Of a DNA stretch of 64,000 bases, positions 34,332-44,044 are shown piece by piece; position 1 is the stretch's first letter, and each line of letters begins with the position of its first letter. Origin of the DNA: Meandrina meandrites. Its lineage: Eukaryota; Cnidaria; Anthozoa; Scleractinia; Meandrinidae. The notes below the pieces were generated by a model. The model did not search any database. It saw only the letters and a program-made list of their open reading frames with translations, and was not told the DNA's origin. Position numbers and translations under genes: made by a program. The stretch is taken from the NCBI GenBank assembly GCA_963693305.1, contig OY855903.1, positions 34,250,751 through 34,314,750 on the forward strand, written 5' to 3'.

Positions 34332-35938
34332 TTACTGCCTAAAAGAAAAATCGTCTATTAAAATTAAACTTACTAATACTTGTTTTGTATTAGTTAGGGG
34401 TAATTCTGGGTGGCTAGGCTGAGATAAATTAACTGCAAAATACTTTCCCGCATCTAATCTTTGTCTTTTACCCTCATGAGTACGGGGCGCCGCAAATTGG
34501 TATTTTAAGCCCCCGGCATTACGTATGCTTTTAAATGGATGATCAGTCAAGAGGGTGCCAGGTATTCTAAAAGCAAAACCTATTTTTTCATAACCTCGAG
34601 AGGCACCCTTTTGTTCTATAATTAAAGCTGAGATACCCTCAAGTAAGCAAGGAAATGGTGCCATTACACGAATGTTATTACCGAATTTAACAAAAGTTTT
34701 TGTACCTATTTGATTTTCATCTGATTTCCATTCTCCAGTTATTATTATTCTAGGTTGGAAATTTTTTAACGTATAACCGCTTAGATCTAAATCTTTTTGT
34801 AACCTGATTGTATCGTTGTCTATTGTGTACCCTCGATCATAATTTTTGAATGAAAAACCGTTTAGATCTAAATCTGTCTGTAGCGTGATTTCACCATCAT
34901 CGATAACGAAAGCCTGATCGTAAACAGTTCCGTCGACATCTTCTTGAAAACCTTTTACCCATAAATAATCAAAGCAGCCTTTTCAAGCGGCGACGAGCCG
35001 TCATAACCCGGATTTGAAATATCAAGATAGATTGTGTCATCGTTGTCTTTGTATTTGTATGTGTGAATAATGATGCGTGAATATTTCGGGCTGTGACTGT
35101 TGAAGTGCTTGGTATGGTAATTAAGAGTATCAACCGGGTTAGGGGTTGAAGCACTTATAAACCAATTAGTATCAACTTTTGGGATAAAGAACTCGACACA
35201 TATAGTGTACTCACCTTCCTTTAGAGGTTTTTTATTTAGCTTTAAGCGTGAGTTGAAAGAATTGACACCAGTTCTTACGAGATTGAAAGTATAAGCTTTT
35301 TTATTCACAATGTGAAGGTTGGATATAAAGTCTTTAAATGTAACAGAAGAAACATTGTTTACATCCGTAACGCCCGACCCTCGCTCCAAATAGGCTAAGG
35401 CATTTTTTTTATGTGAGTGTCCTGCTGAAATAGAATTTGAGTCTACATATTTTTTCATTGAAGTAAGATTTACAGCATCTTGGTCGCCGACAGGATTTGC
35501 AAGCTGTCTGATCGCATGGTCTTTCATGAGAATATCTCCAGAAATATTAACGGTTGATAAATCCCCACTATCACCCTTTTCCCCTTTTTCACCTTTTGGT
35601 CCAATAGCGCCTTTAGAACCCGCAGGTCCAGTAGGTCCAGTAGGCCCTGCAGGTCCCGTAGGTCCAGTAGACCCTGTAGGTCCCGTTGCTCCCGCAGGAC
35701 CAGCAGGTCCGGTCGCTCCTTGGGTATCACCTTTTAATCCTTTTTCTCCAACATCACCTTTATCACCTTTAGGACCTTGTGGTCCGGTATTACCCTTATC
35801 ACCTTTTTCACCTTTAGGGCCAGCAGGACCAGTTGCGCCAGTTGGACCAGCAGGGCCGGCAGGGCCGGTTTTTCCTCGGATTGAAGTGGTCTCCTCATGT
35901 GTTTGAGTCGAGCCCGTAGCACCGTTAAGATAACCCAT
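34332..35938 (-). pseudogene. Collagen-like fibre (spike) protein, C-terminal frameshift
   Basis: Start chosen at 35938, where ATG follows TATATAG that overlaps the ATPase stop; an upstream in-phase ATG lies inside the ATPase gene. After ~20 residues come ~90 residues of Gly-X-Y repeats ([20 protein letters not shown]), a trimeric collagen-like shaft, then a coiled [12 protein letters not shown] segment typical of tail-fibre necks and a ~150-residue beta-rich head ending at 34955. In another phase (consistent with -1) an ATG-less open stretch follows with two copies of a DLDLxGxxxKN motif and a further 110 codons to 34332. This suggests a longer head split by a frameshift near 34.96 kb. Role: probable host attachment (inference). 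Confidence 0.72.
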
Positions 35939-35942
35939 TCTT

Positions 35943-36575
35943 CTATATATCTTCATCAAAATTTTTTAGAGTCTGTTTTTTTGGTCGGTCGTGGTATAAA
36001 AAAGAATATTTTGCATTTGTGGCTCTTTCAAGCAGCTCTCTGTCAATACCCAATTCATCAGCAATACGGTTATTTTCTCTGGGAAGAAAGCCGAAAACAC
36101 AAAAGTGGCTACAATTATCTCGGATGTTTTTTGGGACCTTAAAATAGCTTTGAGAAAGATAAATGACGCTACAGTTGCGGTGGCTCCCGTTGATAAAATA
36201 TTCAATAATATCCCTTTGGTTGCTTTCACAAACCATGTCATCGAAAATTACAATTTTTTGGTTGTCAGTGGGCAGCACCTCAAGAGGAATAACATCGTTG
36301 GCGCCCTCGATAACAACATAGCCAGTCACAGGATTGACTCTTTCATCGAAATCATCAATCATGTATTGGTACTTGTCTTGATGCAGGTTTTTTGCGCAAA
36401 GGTAAATTTTGTTGTAGGCCAACAGCTTGTAAAGCATATGCAAAAGAATATTTGTTTTACCAGAGTTGCTCGGCCCGCAAATAAGCATCCGAAAGGTATC
36501 TGCTGGCATACAAGGGTGGCCTTGCTTGTAATTACTTTTTGCAGTTAAACTGGGGTCGTAATTTGGAATTTTCAT
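35943..36575 (-). CDS. FtsK/HerA-type genome-packaging ATPase
   Basis: 210 residues from ATG 36575. Walker A GPSNSGKT lies near residue 32 and Walker B KIVIFDD near 110, followed by a conserved segment [19 protein letters not shown] and CVFGFLP, as in A32-like packaging ATPases of Polintons and related viruses. It would pump DNA into capsids. The frame is intact. It is divergent from the gene at 36607 with a 31-bp intergenic region holding a shared TATATATA. Confidence 0.9.
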   Translation of the reverse strand: MKIPNYDPSLTAKSNYKQGHPCMPADTFRMLICGPSNSGKTNILLHMLYKLLAYNKIYLCAKNLHQDKYQYMIDDFDERVNPVTGYVVIEGANDVIPLEVLPTDNQKIVIFDDMVCESNQRDIIEYFINGSHRNCSVIYLSQSYFKVPKNIRDNCSHFCVFGFLPRENNRIADELGIDRELLERATNAKYSFLYHDRPKKQTLKNFDEDI

Positions 36576-36585
36576 TTTTTTTGTT

Positions 36586-36597
36586 TGATATATATAG
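36586..36597. promoter_or_regulatory. Shared TATATATA box between divergent Polinton genes
   Basis: GATATATATAGC lies 11-20 nt from both the ATPase ATG (36575, minus) and the ATG at 36607 (plus). It is the clearest example of the element's start-proximal TATA-like boxes. Confidence 0.55.
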
Positions 36598-36606
36598 CGC
36601 AAAAAT

Positions 36607-37560
36607 ATGTCGATGAAAAGGTGGCAAAAACTTGTCAGCGAAAAAGCTAAAGTTGAGCAGCAGAACAACAGCATCCTCACGGCAATTAAAAACAACAAAA
36701 TCGATAAAGAGTTTAGCCAGCTATCAGGTGAGGAGTTGTTCAAACCGATCACATCGCGGCTTGACAAACGCCAAGAAGAGGCGGCACCAAAAGAAGACAA
36801 AGAGGAGGTTCCAGACTATGGTATGGAGGAGTTTGATTTAAATAACCCCTTCGACGAAGATTTTAAACCGGATGCGGAAACTCCACCACCATCACCATCA
36901 CCAACACCACCATCACCAACACCATCACCACCACCACCATCACCAACACCATCACCATCACCAACATCAACACCACCACCATCACCAACATCTACACCGT
37001 TACCACCTTTGGCTGAAGAGGAAGAAATGGAATTAATGGAAGAAATGGAAGAAGAGCAACCAAGTAAAAGTGGGGTAAAACCCCAACATAGTAAATGGGG
37101 ACCACCAAAAGAACCAGGTATCAAGGGATCAGAGTCAGTTGACCTGCAGACACTGAGCAGCATGTTAACAAAAAATAAAGACAATCCTGGCTATGTTGTA
37201 AAAAGCAAAAAATCAAAATTCTACGGCTACACATTGGCAGATATAAAAGAGGCAAGAGAAGAAATTCTTGACAGGAGAAAAGGGAATAAACAGCCCGCAG
37301 CTTCTCTTCTCAGTGGGGTAAACCCCACACCCCAGGAGGTACCCCACACCCCTAAGGAACCTGACTGGGAAATGGAAGGAAGTGGAAGTGTTGATCCAAA
37401 CGCTTTGGTTGAAAGGCTACACATAAGCTTGGCGTCTATACAGGCGGGCAACACTTCACTGAAGCTGAAAAAACAGGTCAAGCAGATATTGGGGGTGCTG
37501 GTAAGGCAAAATGAAATAACAGAAAAACAGGCCCACAAAATTTTGAGTAATATTATATAA
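36607..37560 (+). CDS. Proline-rich Polinton protein, unknown
   Basis: 317 residues. N-terminal ~50 residues are basic and helical (MSMKRWQKLVSEKAKVEQQN), followed by an acidic patch, a ~50-residue low-complexity Pro/Ser/Thr tract, an acidic EEEEMELMEEMEEE stretch, a KSKFYGYTLADIKEAREEIL segment, and a C-terminal helical domain. It lies between ATPase and minor capsid genes, so a scaffold or minor virion role is possible (inference). Two copies of the palindromic repeat lie inside the frame (37069 and 37312), the second encoding SGVNPTPQ plus a further partial copy. Confidence 0.7.
   Translation: MSMKRWQKLVSEKAKVEQQNNSILTAIKNNKIDKEFSQLSGEELFKPITSRLDKRQEEAAPKEDKEEVPDYGMEEFDLNNPFDEDFKPDAETPPPSPSPTPPSPTPSPPPPSPTPSPSPTSTPPPSPTSTPLPPLAEEEEMELMEEMEEEQPSKSGVKPQHSKWGPPKEPGIKGSESVDLQTLSSMLTKNKDNPGYVVKSKKSKFYGYTLADIKEAREEILDRRKGNKQPAASLLSGVNPTPQEVPHTPKEPDWEMEGSGSVDPNALVERLHISLASIQAGNTSLKLKKQVKQILGVLVRQNEITEKQAHKILSNII
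37069..37091 (+). repeat. Diverged palindromic repeat copy inside a CDS
   Basis: AGTGGGGTAAAACCCCAAC, read as SGVKPQ in the same frame as the other coding copies. Confidence 0.65.
37312..37352 (+). repeat. Palindromic repeat copy inside a CDS
   Basis: AGTGGGGTAAACCCCACACCCC (written here with its core GTGGGG/CCCCAC stem) followed by a partial second unit GTACCCCACACCCC. It is read in frame as SGVNPTPQ then EVPHTPK in the proline-rich protein. Confidence 0.8.
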
Positions 37561-37562
37561 GC

Positions 37563-38333
37563 ATGACCCATTTTCATTTCAACCTGTTGCTCGACTCGCA
37601 GCTGGCCAAACAAAACAACGCCAACAGCAAGTCACATGACTTCACAATTAAATTTGACCCACCGATCTCTTTGGCCCCCGCCAAATCGTACAAGGCGGCG
37701 TTAAATGAGCTGGTATCTATGTCATATTCGTGGTACAACATTGCAAAACTGTACAAAAACAACAAGTTCAAATGGCGAAAAAAAACTGAGAACTGGAAAA
37801 CCGTTACTATTCCGGACGGAATGTATGATTACAAAAGTCTCAACGCCACCATTCAGGCACTTATCGGAAGAGTGGATCCCACGAAAGAGGACTCCAAGTT
37901 TATTTTCCAGCTGTATTTTCACACCACAACGTATCGGGGGGTCATTTTGTTGCAGGACGGCTACGAGCTTGACCTAAGCGAAGGTGAATTCGCCGCGCTG
38001 CTGGGTTTTGACAAGAGAACAATAGACGGGGCGAACAATAGGGGCGACCGTGTGCCAAATATAACAAGAGGCATCGACTGGATCTACATCCATTGTGACC
38101 TCATTACAAGGGCCATGGACAATATCGGGGGTGACATTATGTTCTCTTTTTCAACCGCTGAACTCGCCGTCAGCTACCCCTTTTCAAAAGAGCCCCGCCG
38201 CCTCCTGTGGCACCCGGTGAACAAAAATAGAATCAATTCCATAAATATCAAAATCACGGACGGGCGCAACAACATTATAGATCTGAATGACCAAGACGTG
38301 GCTTTAAGCCTTATCATCGAAGAAGAAAAATAA
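37563..38333 (+). CDS. Minor capsid (penton-like) protein
   Basis: 256 residues. The start follows TATATAAGC, in which TAA is the stop codon of the preceding gene. Motifs fit Polinton minor capsid proteins with a single jelly-roll fold: a strand-rich N-terminus (HFNLLLDSQLA), KSYKAALNELVSMSYSW, YIHCDLITRAMDNIGGD, then WHPVNKNRINSINIKIT and a final strand (DVALSLIIEE). It forms the capsid vertices. The gene precedes the major capsid gene as in other Polintons and its frame is intact. Confidence 0.82.
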   Translation: MTHFHFNLLLDSQLAKQNNANSKSHDFTIKFDPPISLAPAKSYKAALNELVSMSYSWYNIAKLYKNNKFKWRKKTENWKTVTIPDGMYDYKSLNATIQALIGRVDPTKEDSKFIFQLYFHTTTYRGVILLQDGYELDLSEGEFAALLGFDKRTIDGANNRGDRVPNITRGIDWIYIHCDLITRAMDNIGGDIMFSFSTAELAVSYPFSKEPRRLLWHPVNKNRINSINIKITDGRNNIIDLNDQDVALSLIIEEEK

Positions 38334-38356
38334 TTTACACGTAAGTATAAGGAGCT

Positions 38357-38836
38357 ATGAACCATCCGAGCGAGTGGACGAGATATTACGACGTGCCGAA
38401 GGGAACCTATAGATACAAACACAAAGGTACGGGGGTTGTTAGAGACACCCTGATGGCCATAGGAAGGCGGTTCAAAAAGCAAGCCACCAAAGAAAAAGCC
38501 CGCCAGGCCTTGAAGAAAGCTGTAAATGAAGCCTCGAAGCAAATGTTGAAAAAAGCGGCAGAAAAGGCCACTGAAAAAGCAGCAGAAAAAGGGGCTGAAA
38601 AGATACAAGCCGTTTTGCGGAGTGGGGTAAACCCCACACCCCAGGGTAAAACCCCAAGGGTAAAACCCAAGGGTAAAAAGACGACCCCACTTAGTACCGA
38701 GTCGTGGCAAAAACTGAAGAAGATGATGACCAAATCCACAAAACTCAGCGGGGATTCGCAGAAAAAGTTGAACCAGATTTTAAACCTCGGTCGGGCTGCA
38801 AAGTTGAAAGTAAACCAATATTTGGCGGAAAATTAA
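38357..38836 (+). CDS. Small basic Polinton protein (core or minor virion protein)
   Basis: 159 residues, strongly basic, with an alanine/lysine/glutamate-rich amphipathic helix around residues 45-85 (KKAAEKATEKAAEKGAEKIQ). A TATAAG box lies just upstream. The palindromic repeat sits near residue 89 and encodes SGVNPTPQ. Location between the two capsid genes suggests a DNA-binding core or membrane-active virion protein (inference); no family recognised. Confidence 0.65.
   Translation: MNHPSEWTRYYDVPKGTYRYKHKGTGVVRDTLMAIGRRFKKQATKEKARQALKKAVNEASKQMLKKAAEKATEKAAEKGAEKIQAVLRSGVNPTPQGKTPRVKPKGKKTTPLSTESWQKLKKMMTKSTKLSGDSQKKLNQILNLGRAAKLKVNQYLAEN
38621..38663 (+). repeat. Palindromic repeat copy inside a CDS
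   Basis: GTGGGGTAAACCCCAC plus ACCCCAGGG and a trailing GGTAAAACCCC, in frame as SGVNPTPQGKTP. Confidence 0.8.
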
Positions 38837-38866
38837 AATAATTTTTTTAAAAATATATAACCGAAG

Positions 38867-40132
38867 ATGTTCAGAAGCCACAGGCATTTGGAAAAAACAG
38901 AGTTCGTTCGTGTCGCTTTAGACAAACAGATCACTATCCCGGGAAACAATCAGCACCAGGCGAAAACAAACTATAAATTCACAGTCACCGACCGAGACAA
39001 CTGGTTTGACTGGTATAACGCCTACTTCCGGGCTGATTTCACTTTTGAGGCAACCGCGGATGGCGTGGCAGTTGCAGCGGACACCCGGTCAGCGCCCATT
39101 AACGGCTCGTTTTCATTGATAAACAAACTTGTGGTGAAATCATCAGGCAAAAACATTTACAACGTAGACAACATTCACAAGTTAATATTCGTCAAAAACT
39201 TGCTTGATTTTTCTGATGACTATGCGAGGAGCGCGGCAAAAAACCAGTTTTGGTATCTGGACACGGATAATAGCAATGTAACGGCCGCCGCTGCCACCAA
39301 CCAAGGAATCAGACAAAGGGGCTTGCTTGCCCACGCCGGCCTCACGGTTAAAACCCTCATACCGCTTAACAGGTACTCATTCTTCGAAGAGCTGAGTGAC
39401 AAGCTTCTTCCCCCCATGCAGCTGGAGTTCGAAATTGAGCTACAATCAGATTCAGAGCTGATTTGGCAAAACGATGGCACCGATCGCAGGGTAGTGGTGA
39501 GAAACCTCGAGCTGTGGGTTCCAATGCTGCGTTTTACCAGTGAAGGACAGAGCCTCGCAAACGAAAACTTTTTGAAACCCCGAACCTGGACGTACCTGAA
39601 TGAAATGATCCAGCCCAGCAGCAGTCGGCGTGACGCTTTCGGTTCGTGGCAGATAAATCCTGGCGTAAAGGATGCCAAACATGTTTTCATTTTCATACAA
39701 CAGTCAAGAAAGGAAAACGCCTTGACTCAAAACCCCTACTTCTTCGACACCTTTGACATTGACGGAGACAACACAGCCAAGCTAGCGACCTGCCGGCTGC
39801 AGTACGGCTCTTCACAGTACTATCCGGAGCTGGACTACGACGAGAACTTCAAACTGCGCATTCTTAATGACTTGATGAACTACCGGTACCGCAAAAATGA
39901 CTACAACACCGGTGTTCAGCTTCAGCCCAACAACTTCGAGACGCTATACCCAATTGTCTATTTCGACCTTCGCGAAAACAAGGATAACAAGACCAACGAC
40001 CCGAAGCAGATGGTTTTCCACTACAGGCTCGACGAGGCTGCCAACGCACAAGACTACATCATTTATGCTGGAATTTTGTACGAGTCTGAACTTGTTCTGA
40101 GGCAGGTGGGCAATGAGCTGGTGATGATTTAA
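38867..40132 (+). CDS. Major capsid protein (hexon-like, double jelly-roll)
   Basis: 421 residues, intact. It starts MFRSHRHLEKTEF with an ATATATAA box 9 nt upstream. Features fit Polinton major capsid proteins: DRDNWFDWYNAYFRADF, a strand with LINKLVVKSSGKNIYNVDNI, LIPLNRYSFFEELSDKLLPPMQLEFEIEL (conserved in this family, quoted in part), and a second jelly roll ending YPIVYFDLR and FHYRLDEAANAQDY. It would trimerise to build an icosahedral shell. Neighbours (minor capsid, protease, ATPase) agree. Confidence 0.9.
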   Translation: MFRSHRHLEKTEFVRVALDKQITIPGNNQHQAKTNYKFTVTDRDNWFDWYNAYFRADFTFEATADGVAVAADTRSAPINGSFSLINKLVVKSSGKNIYNVDNIHKLIFVKNLLDFSDDYARSAAKNQFWYLDTDNSNVTAAAATNQGIRQRGLLAHAGLTVKTLIPLNRYSFFEELSDKLLPPMQLEFEIELQSDSELIWQNDGTDRRVVVRNLELWVPMLRFTSEGQSLANENFLKPRTWTYLNEMIQPSSSRRDAFGSWQINPGVKDAKHVFIFIQQSRKENALTQNPYFFDTFDIDGDNTAKLATCRLQYGSSQYYPELDYDENFKLRILNDLMNYRYRKNDYNTGVQLQPNNFETLYPIVYFDLRENKDNKTNDPKQMVFHYRLDEAANAQDYIIYAGILYESELVLRQVGNELVMI

Positions 40133-40137
40133 AACTC

Positions 40138-40161
40138 CTGGGGGTGGAGGGTAAACCCCAC
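40138..40161 (+). repeat. Palindromic repeat copy in a gene gap
   Basis: GGGGTGGAGGGTAAACCCCAC between the major capsid gene and the next gene. Confidence 0.65.
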
Positions 40162-40189
40162 GAAATAATTTTTGCAATAAGTATAAAAG

Positions 40190-40573
40190 ATGACGACTTA
40201 CTATCCGCACAAGATTTCACTTTCGGACGGGCAAAAAGTGCGCCTCGCGTGGGCCTTTGGGCCAGGAGAAGCCGTTTCGCTCAGATTTAAAAACGAGGCC
40301 CTAAGCCGGGGTAGCGACACTTTGCACTTGACCACCAGGCAGATCAAAAAAATACAGCGCGCTATCAAAAACAAAATGGGCGTGGACATAGACATGAGCA
40401 AGACACAAATCAGACATGCGCGCAAGTTCGTAGCGCAGGGGGCAGGCATGCGGGTAAAACGTCCACCCTCCCCAACGAGAGGAAAGGGTATGCGCATCAA
40501 CCCTCCATATTTTCAGCGCCCCCCACCCTTCATAGGTTCTTGGGGTGACCAAAAAAAAGCCTACCTTCGTTGA
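40190..40573 (+). CDS. Small Polinton virion-associated protein, unknown
   Basis: 127 residues; TATAAAAG immediately precedes the ATG. N-terminus ISLSDGQKVRLAWAFGPGEA and the segment LTTRQIKKIQRAIKNKMG look conserved: I recall similar small proteins next to capsid genes in other animal Polintons, but cannot verify this. A basic, proline-rich tail follows. It overlaps the protease frame by ~29 nt. Confidence 0.62.
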   Translation: MTTYYPHKISLSDGQKVRLAWAFGPGEAVSLRFKNEALSRGSDTLHLTTRQIKKIQRAIKNKMGVDIDMSKTQIRHARKFVAQGAGMRVKRPPSPTRGKGMRINPPYFQRPPPFIGSWGDQKKAYLR

Positions 40574-41018
40574 TGTCCCCTTAACCGATCTTCACTTGAT
40601 GCGGTGGTGCCAATACTTGCAAATCCCCATTAAAGGTATATTTGCGAGAGATGAGTGGGGTGAAAACCCCAGAAACCACTCCCCTTGTATAATCAACATG
40701 GATGATCTTGGAGGGCCAGGCACCCATTGGGTTTGCTGCTGGCAAGGAGGAAGCGGCCTTTACGAGTACTTTGACTCTTTCGGGTTACCGCCGCCCGCAG
40801 AATGGGAAATTGAGCTGATTCTTGAGGGTAAACAGACCTTTCTCCGGAATGACAACCAGCTTCAGTGGGAATCCAGCATGCGCTGCGGCTACTACTGTTT
40901 GCTTTTCCTGAATGAAAGTAACAAAGGGCGGTCGTTTCGAGAAATTTTGAGCATGTTTTCTGAAAATACGCGCGCCAACGAGGCTGTGGTGAAGGATTAT
41001 TTTTCACATAAAGTATAG
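40545..41018 (+). CDS. Adenain/Ulp1-like cysteine protease
   Basis: 157-codon frame with the catalytic series of adenovirus-type maturation proteases: His in GPGTHWVCCW, Asp/Glu position in YFDSFG, Gln in NDNQLQW and Cys in RCGYYCLLF. It would process capsid precursors. The frame opens with GTG; the first in-frame ATG (40599) falls in the first conserved helix (MRWCQYLQIPIK), so either a non-ATG start, frameshift expression from the overlapping upstream gene, or a slightly shortened protein is implied. Catalytic residues are all present. Confidence 0.88.
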   Translation: MTKKKPTFVDVPLTDLHLMRWCQYLQIPIKGIFARDEWGENPRNHSPCIINMDDLGGPGTHWVCCWQGGSGLYEYFDSFGLPPPAEWEIELILEGKQTFLRNDNQLQWESSMRCGYYCLLFLNESNKGRSFREILSMFSENTRANEAVVKDYFSHKV

Positions 41019-41093
41019 AGATGGAGATTTACTGCGTGAAAGAAAAGCGCTTCACACCCAATGTGTCGGGAGCGAAAAAATTACAACCACAAG

Positions 41094-44044
41094 TAGGGCT
41101 GCAACGATACACCGGTGCACCGGTGAATCGCGATATTTTTTGTCACGATACGAATATCGATATTTGAATGGGATATCGCTGTATCGCAAAACAACAAAAT
41201 ATTTCTCATCAAAAATAAAAAAATTACTTTACCAACATTCAGAAATTACTGTTTTAATCAATTTTATGACTTCTTACCCAAGTACAAGCCTTTTTTTAAG
41301 TCACGTAGCTTCGTCGTTGCTTAGTATCGCTTCGCATGATCACGTATTTTTCAAGATGGCGGCAAGCATGCGTAGTTTCAATAAGTTGTCAGCTGACACA
41401 GTCTTATGCGCCCGCAGCAAAAACACGCGGTTTGTCCACGTTGGTTCGATCGTTCGTGATGTCTTCCTCTGCTGTTGAGATAGAACCGGCACCGTCATTG
41501 TTCAAATCAAAGGTATGGAAAGACTTCGGTTTTAAAGTCTTTCACGACGGCCAAGGAGTAAGGAACGTTTTAAAAGAGATCGTCATTTGTCGCCATTGTT
41601 TCTCGGAACTACGATACACAGGCTCAACAACCAATATGTCTTTTCATCTCCAACGACATCATCCATCGATTGCATCGACTAAAGCGTGTTCAAGTACTAC
41701 AGCCTCCTCTCCAAGTCAGTCAAAAGCTGGTTCGTCTCAGCTGAAGTTAACCGGCTTCATGGCGAAGAGCCTTGGGATAAACTCGGTCCGTGCACAAAAT
41801 ATTTCCAAGCATATAGGAGTATTTATAGCACACGATCTCCGACCATTCGGTATTGTTGAAAGCCCTGGTTTTATTAAGCTGCTTCAAGTTCTGGAGACCC
41901 GATATAAAGTGCCTTCACGAACATACTTCAGTCAAACAGTTGTTCCATCATTATATATGGAAGTGAAGAAGGATGTTATGGCGGGAATATCAAAAGCAGT
42001 TTCTGTTGCCTTGACAACTGACGGTTGGACGTCCAGAGCAACTGAATCATACATAACTACAACTGCCCATTACATTTCCCAAGAGTGGAAGCTTGAAAAT
42101 AAAGTGTTGGAGACTACAACCTTGCCATGCTCACACACAGGAGAGGCCTTAGGGGAAGCCCTCAATGACACAGCAACAAGGTGGAACACAAAGCGTCAAC
42201 ATGGTGTGAATTGTGTTGTGACTGACAATGCTAGCAATATAACACTGGGTGTAAAACTAAGTGGGCTGCAGCCCCATATAGGATGTTTTGCACACACAAT
42301 CAATTTAGCAACAAAACGTGGTTTAGGGGTCCGTAAACTGGATCAGCTGGTTGGCCGTGTGAGAAGAGTAGTGTCGTACTTTCATCGAAGTCCCCAAGCC
42401 TCTCATGTCTTAAAAGAGAAGCTTGCTTTGTTGAAAATTGAAGGGCCAAAGAAGCTTGTCATAGATGTGAGTACAAGATGGAATAGCACATATGATATGT
42501 TGCAAAGATTTGCACTTCTGGAACCTGCTGTTATGGCCACCCTTATGACAAAAGAAGTGAGAAAAGACATAAAGGATGTGTACACTTTATCAGAAGAAGA
42601 TGTAAACAACCTTGAAAAGGCTATTGAAACCCTGCAGCCACTAAAAACAATCACTACTGTTTTGTGTGATGCAACCAACCCAACTGTGTCTCTGATTTTA
42701 CCTCTAAAGAACACTATCTTGAAAGCTACATCTCCAGACCCAGATGATTGTGTACTTATACAAGATGTCAAGAAAGCTATTCATAGTGATTTGCTACCCA
42801 GGTATGAGGATCCTGAACTCCGAATATTCCTCCTCATGGCCACAGCAATTGATCCAAGGTTTCACTCTCTACCCTTCATCAGTGCTGAAGAGCGAATCCG
42901 TGTGTTTGCTGAGCTAGCAGTTAATGTTGAGAACCTTAGAAAAGCTGTTGACACCCATCTACTTCAGGTATTTATACCATAAATTCTATCATTCCAATAT
43001 CCTTGTAGAATATATTTTATTATTATTTATTCAAGCACCTCTCAAATCACCAAATGACAAATAATGAAAGGAAGATTTTTTATTCATACATACAATCATT
43101 CATAGGTCAAGGCTGAACCAGTTGTCAATGAGTCTGTCAGGAGAAGTAAGACAAATCCTGTAGCTGAAAGCCTTCCTCAGGTGCCTAGCCTGCCTGTATC
43201 GCCTAGTTTACCACAGTTGCCTGAATCAGCTGATTTTTCTGTTCAAGACAAACCAGCGGTAGGACCAGCAGAGTTAAAAGCCCCTGACTCCCCTCCACGC
43301 AAGAAGACAGCCATGTCAGAGCTTTTTGGTGATGTATTTATTACCTCCGTAGTACCAGGGTCAGGGCGCTCACTCCAGCAACAAATCGAAGAAGAGCTGT
43401 GTAAATTCAAAGCTCAGCCATGTATTGCTCCAGAAAGAAACCCTTTAGATTGGTGGAAGTCTAATGAGCTTAACTACCCCCACTTAGCATTGTTTGCAAA
43501 GTGTGTTCTGGCTATCCCCGGAACTTCGGTACCAAGTGAAAGAATTTTCTCAACTGCTGGGGACATTGTTAATGCTCAGAGGGCATGCCTTAGCCCTGAG
43601 AATGTGAACATTTTGATTTTCCTTAAGAAGAACTTGCAGTTTTGAATTTTCCTACATGTGGAAACCTTTAGCAAATCTGTGTCAAGTAGACATATTTCTC
43701 ATTTTCCAACCTGTAGTTCCAGTCATTCTATTGACAAATGACAATTTAACATTTGATTGAGAACAGGTTTTAAATGTACATGTTGTTATTAGTTGAAGTT
43801 TGAATTTTCCTTGATCTGAACAGCTTGAGAAAAAGTCTGTGTCAGGTTGACACTTCTCGTTTTCCAGTTTTGGTTCCAGTTATGTAATTATGTTCTTGTG
43901 TGGAAATTAAAGATTCCAAAGCAGTTTAGTAACATTACGTCACTTGTCTGTTGCATGTTATGATGTATCGTATCGTGTATCATATCGTGGCACTTGTATC
44001 GAGATATGTATCGGTTGCTAAGAAAATGTATCGTTGCAGCCCTA
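41094..44044 (+). mobile_element. hAT transposon inserted in the Polinton
   Basis: Terminal inverted repeats TAGGGCTGCAACGATAC/GTATCGTTGCAGCCCTA and a perfect 8-bp duplication ACCACAAG (41086-41093, 44045-44052) are diagnostic. 2951 bp long, with one two-exon transposase gene that appears intact. Subterminal regions are rich in CGATA/TATCG units. Confidence 0.96.
41459..43645 (+). CDS. hAT transposase with BED zinc finger, two exons
   Basis: Exon 1 41459-42967, exon 2 43106-43645; the 138-bp intron is GT-AG and phase 0, giving ~682 residues. An in-frame ATG at 41336 would add 41 residues; the later ATG is preferred because it starts just before the BED finger (VWKDFGF ... CRHC ... HLQRHHP). 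The RNase H-like core shows LTTDGWTSRATESY, VVTDNASNITLG, CFAHTINLA and DVSTRWNSTYDML. Exon 2 ends with the hAT dimerisation region (LDWWKSNE...AIPGTSVPSERIFSTAG). No stops were seen, so it may encode active transposase. Confidence 0.92.

Noticed and set aside
35526..35906. Plus-strand 126-codon frame rich in GPVGPVGP
   Set aside because: It is the antisense shadow of the collagen-like repeats of the minus-strand fibre gene; Gly/Pro codons read as Gly/Pro-like on the other strand.
36816..37184. Minus-strand Gly/Asp/Ser-rich frame opposite the proline tract
   Set aside because: Shadow of the plus-strand low-complexity Pro/Ser tract.
40654..40672. Further palindromic repeat copy in the protease gene (agtggggtgaaaacccc)
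   Set aside because: The encoded residues fall where related proteases already have conserved sequence, so chance resemblance is more likely.
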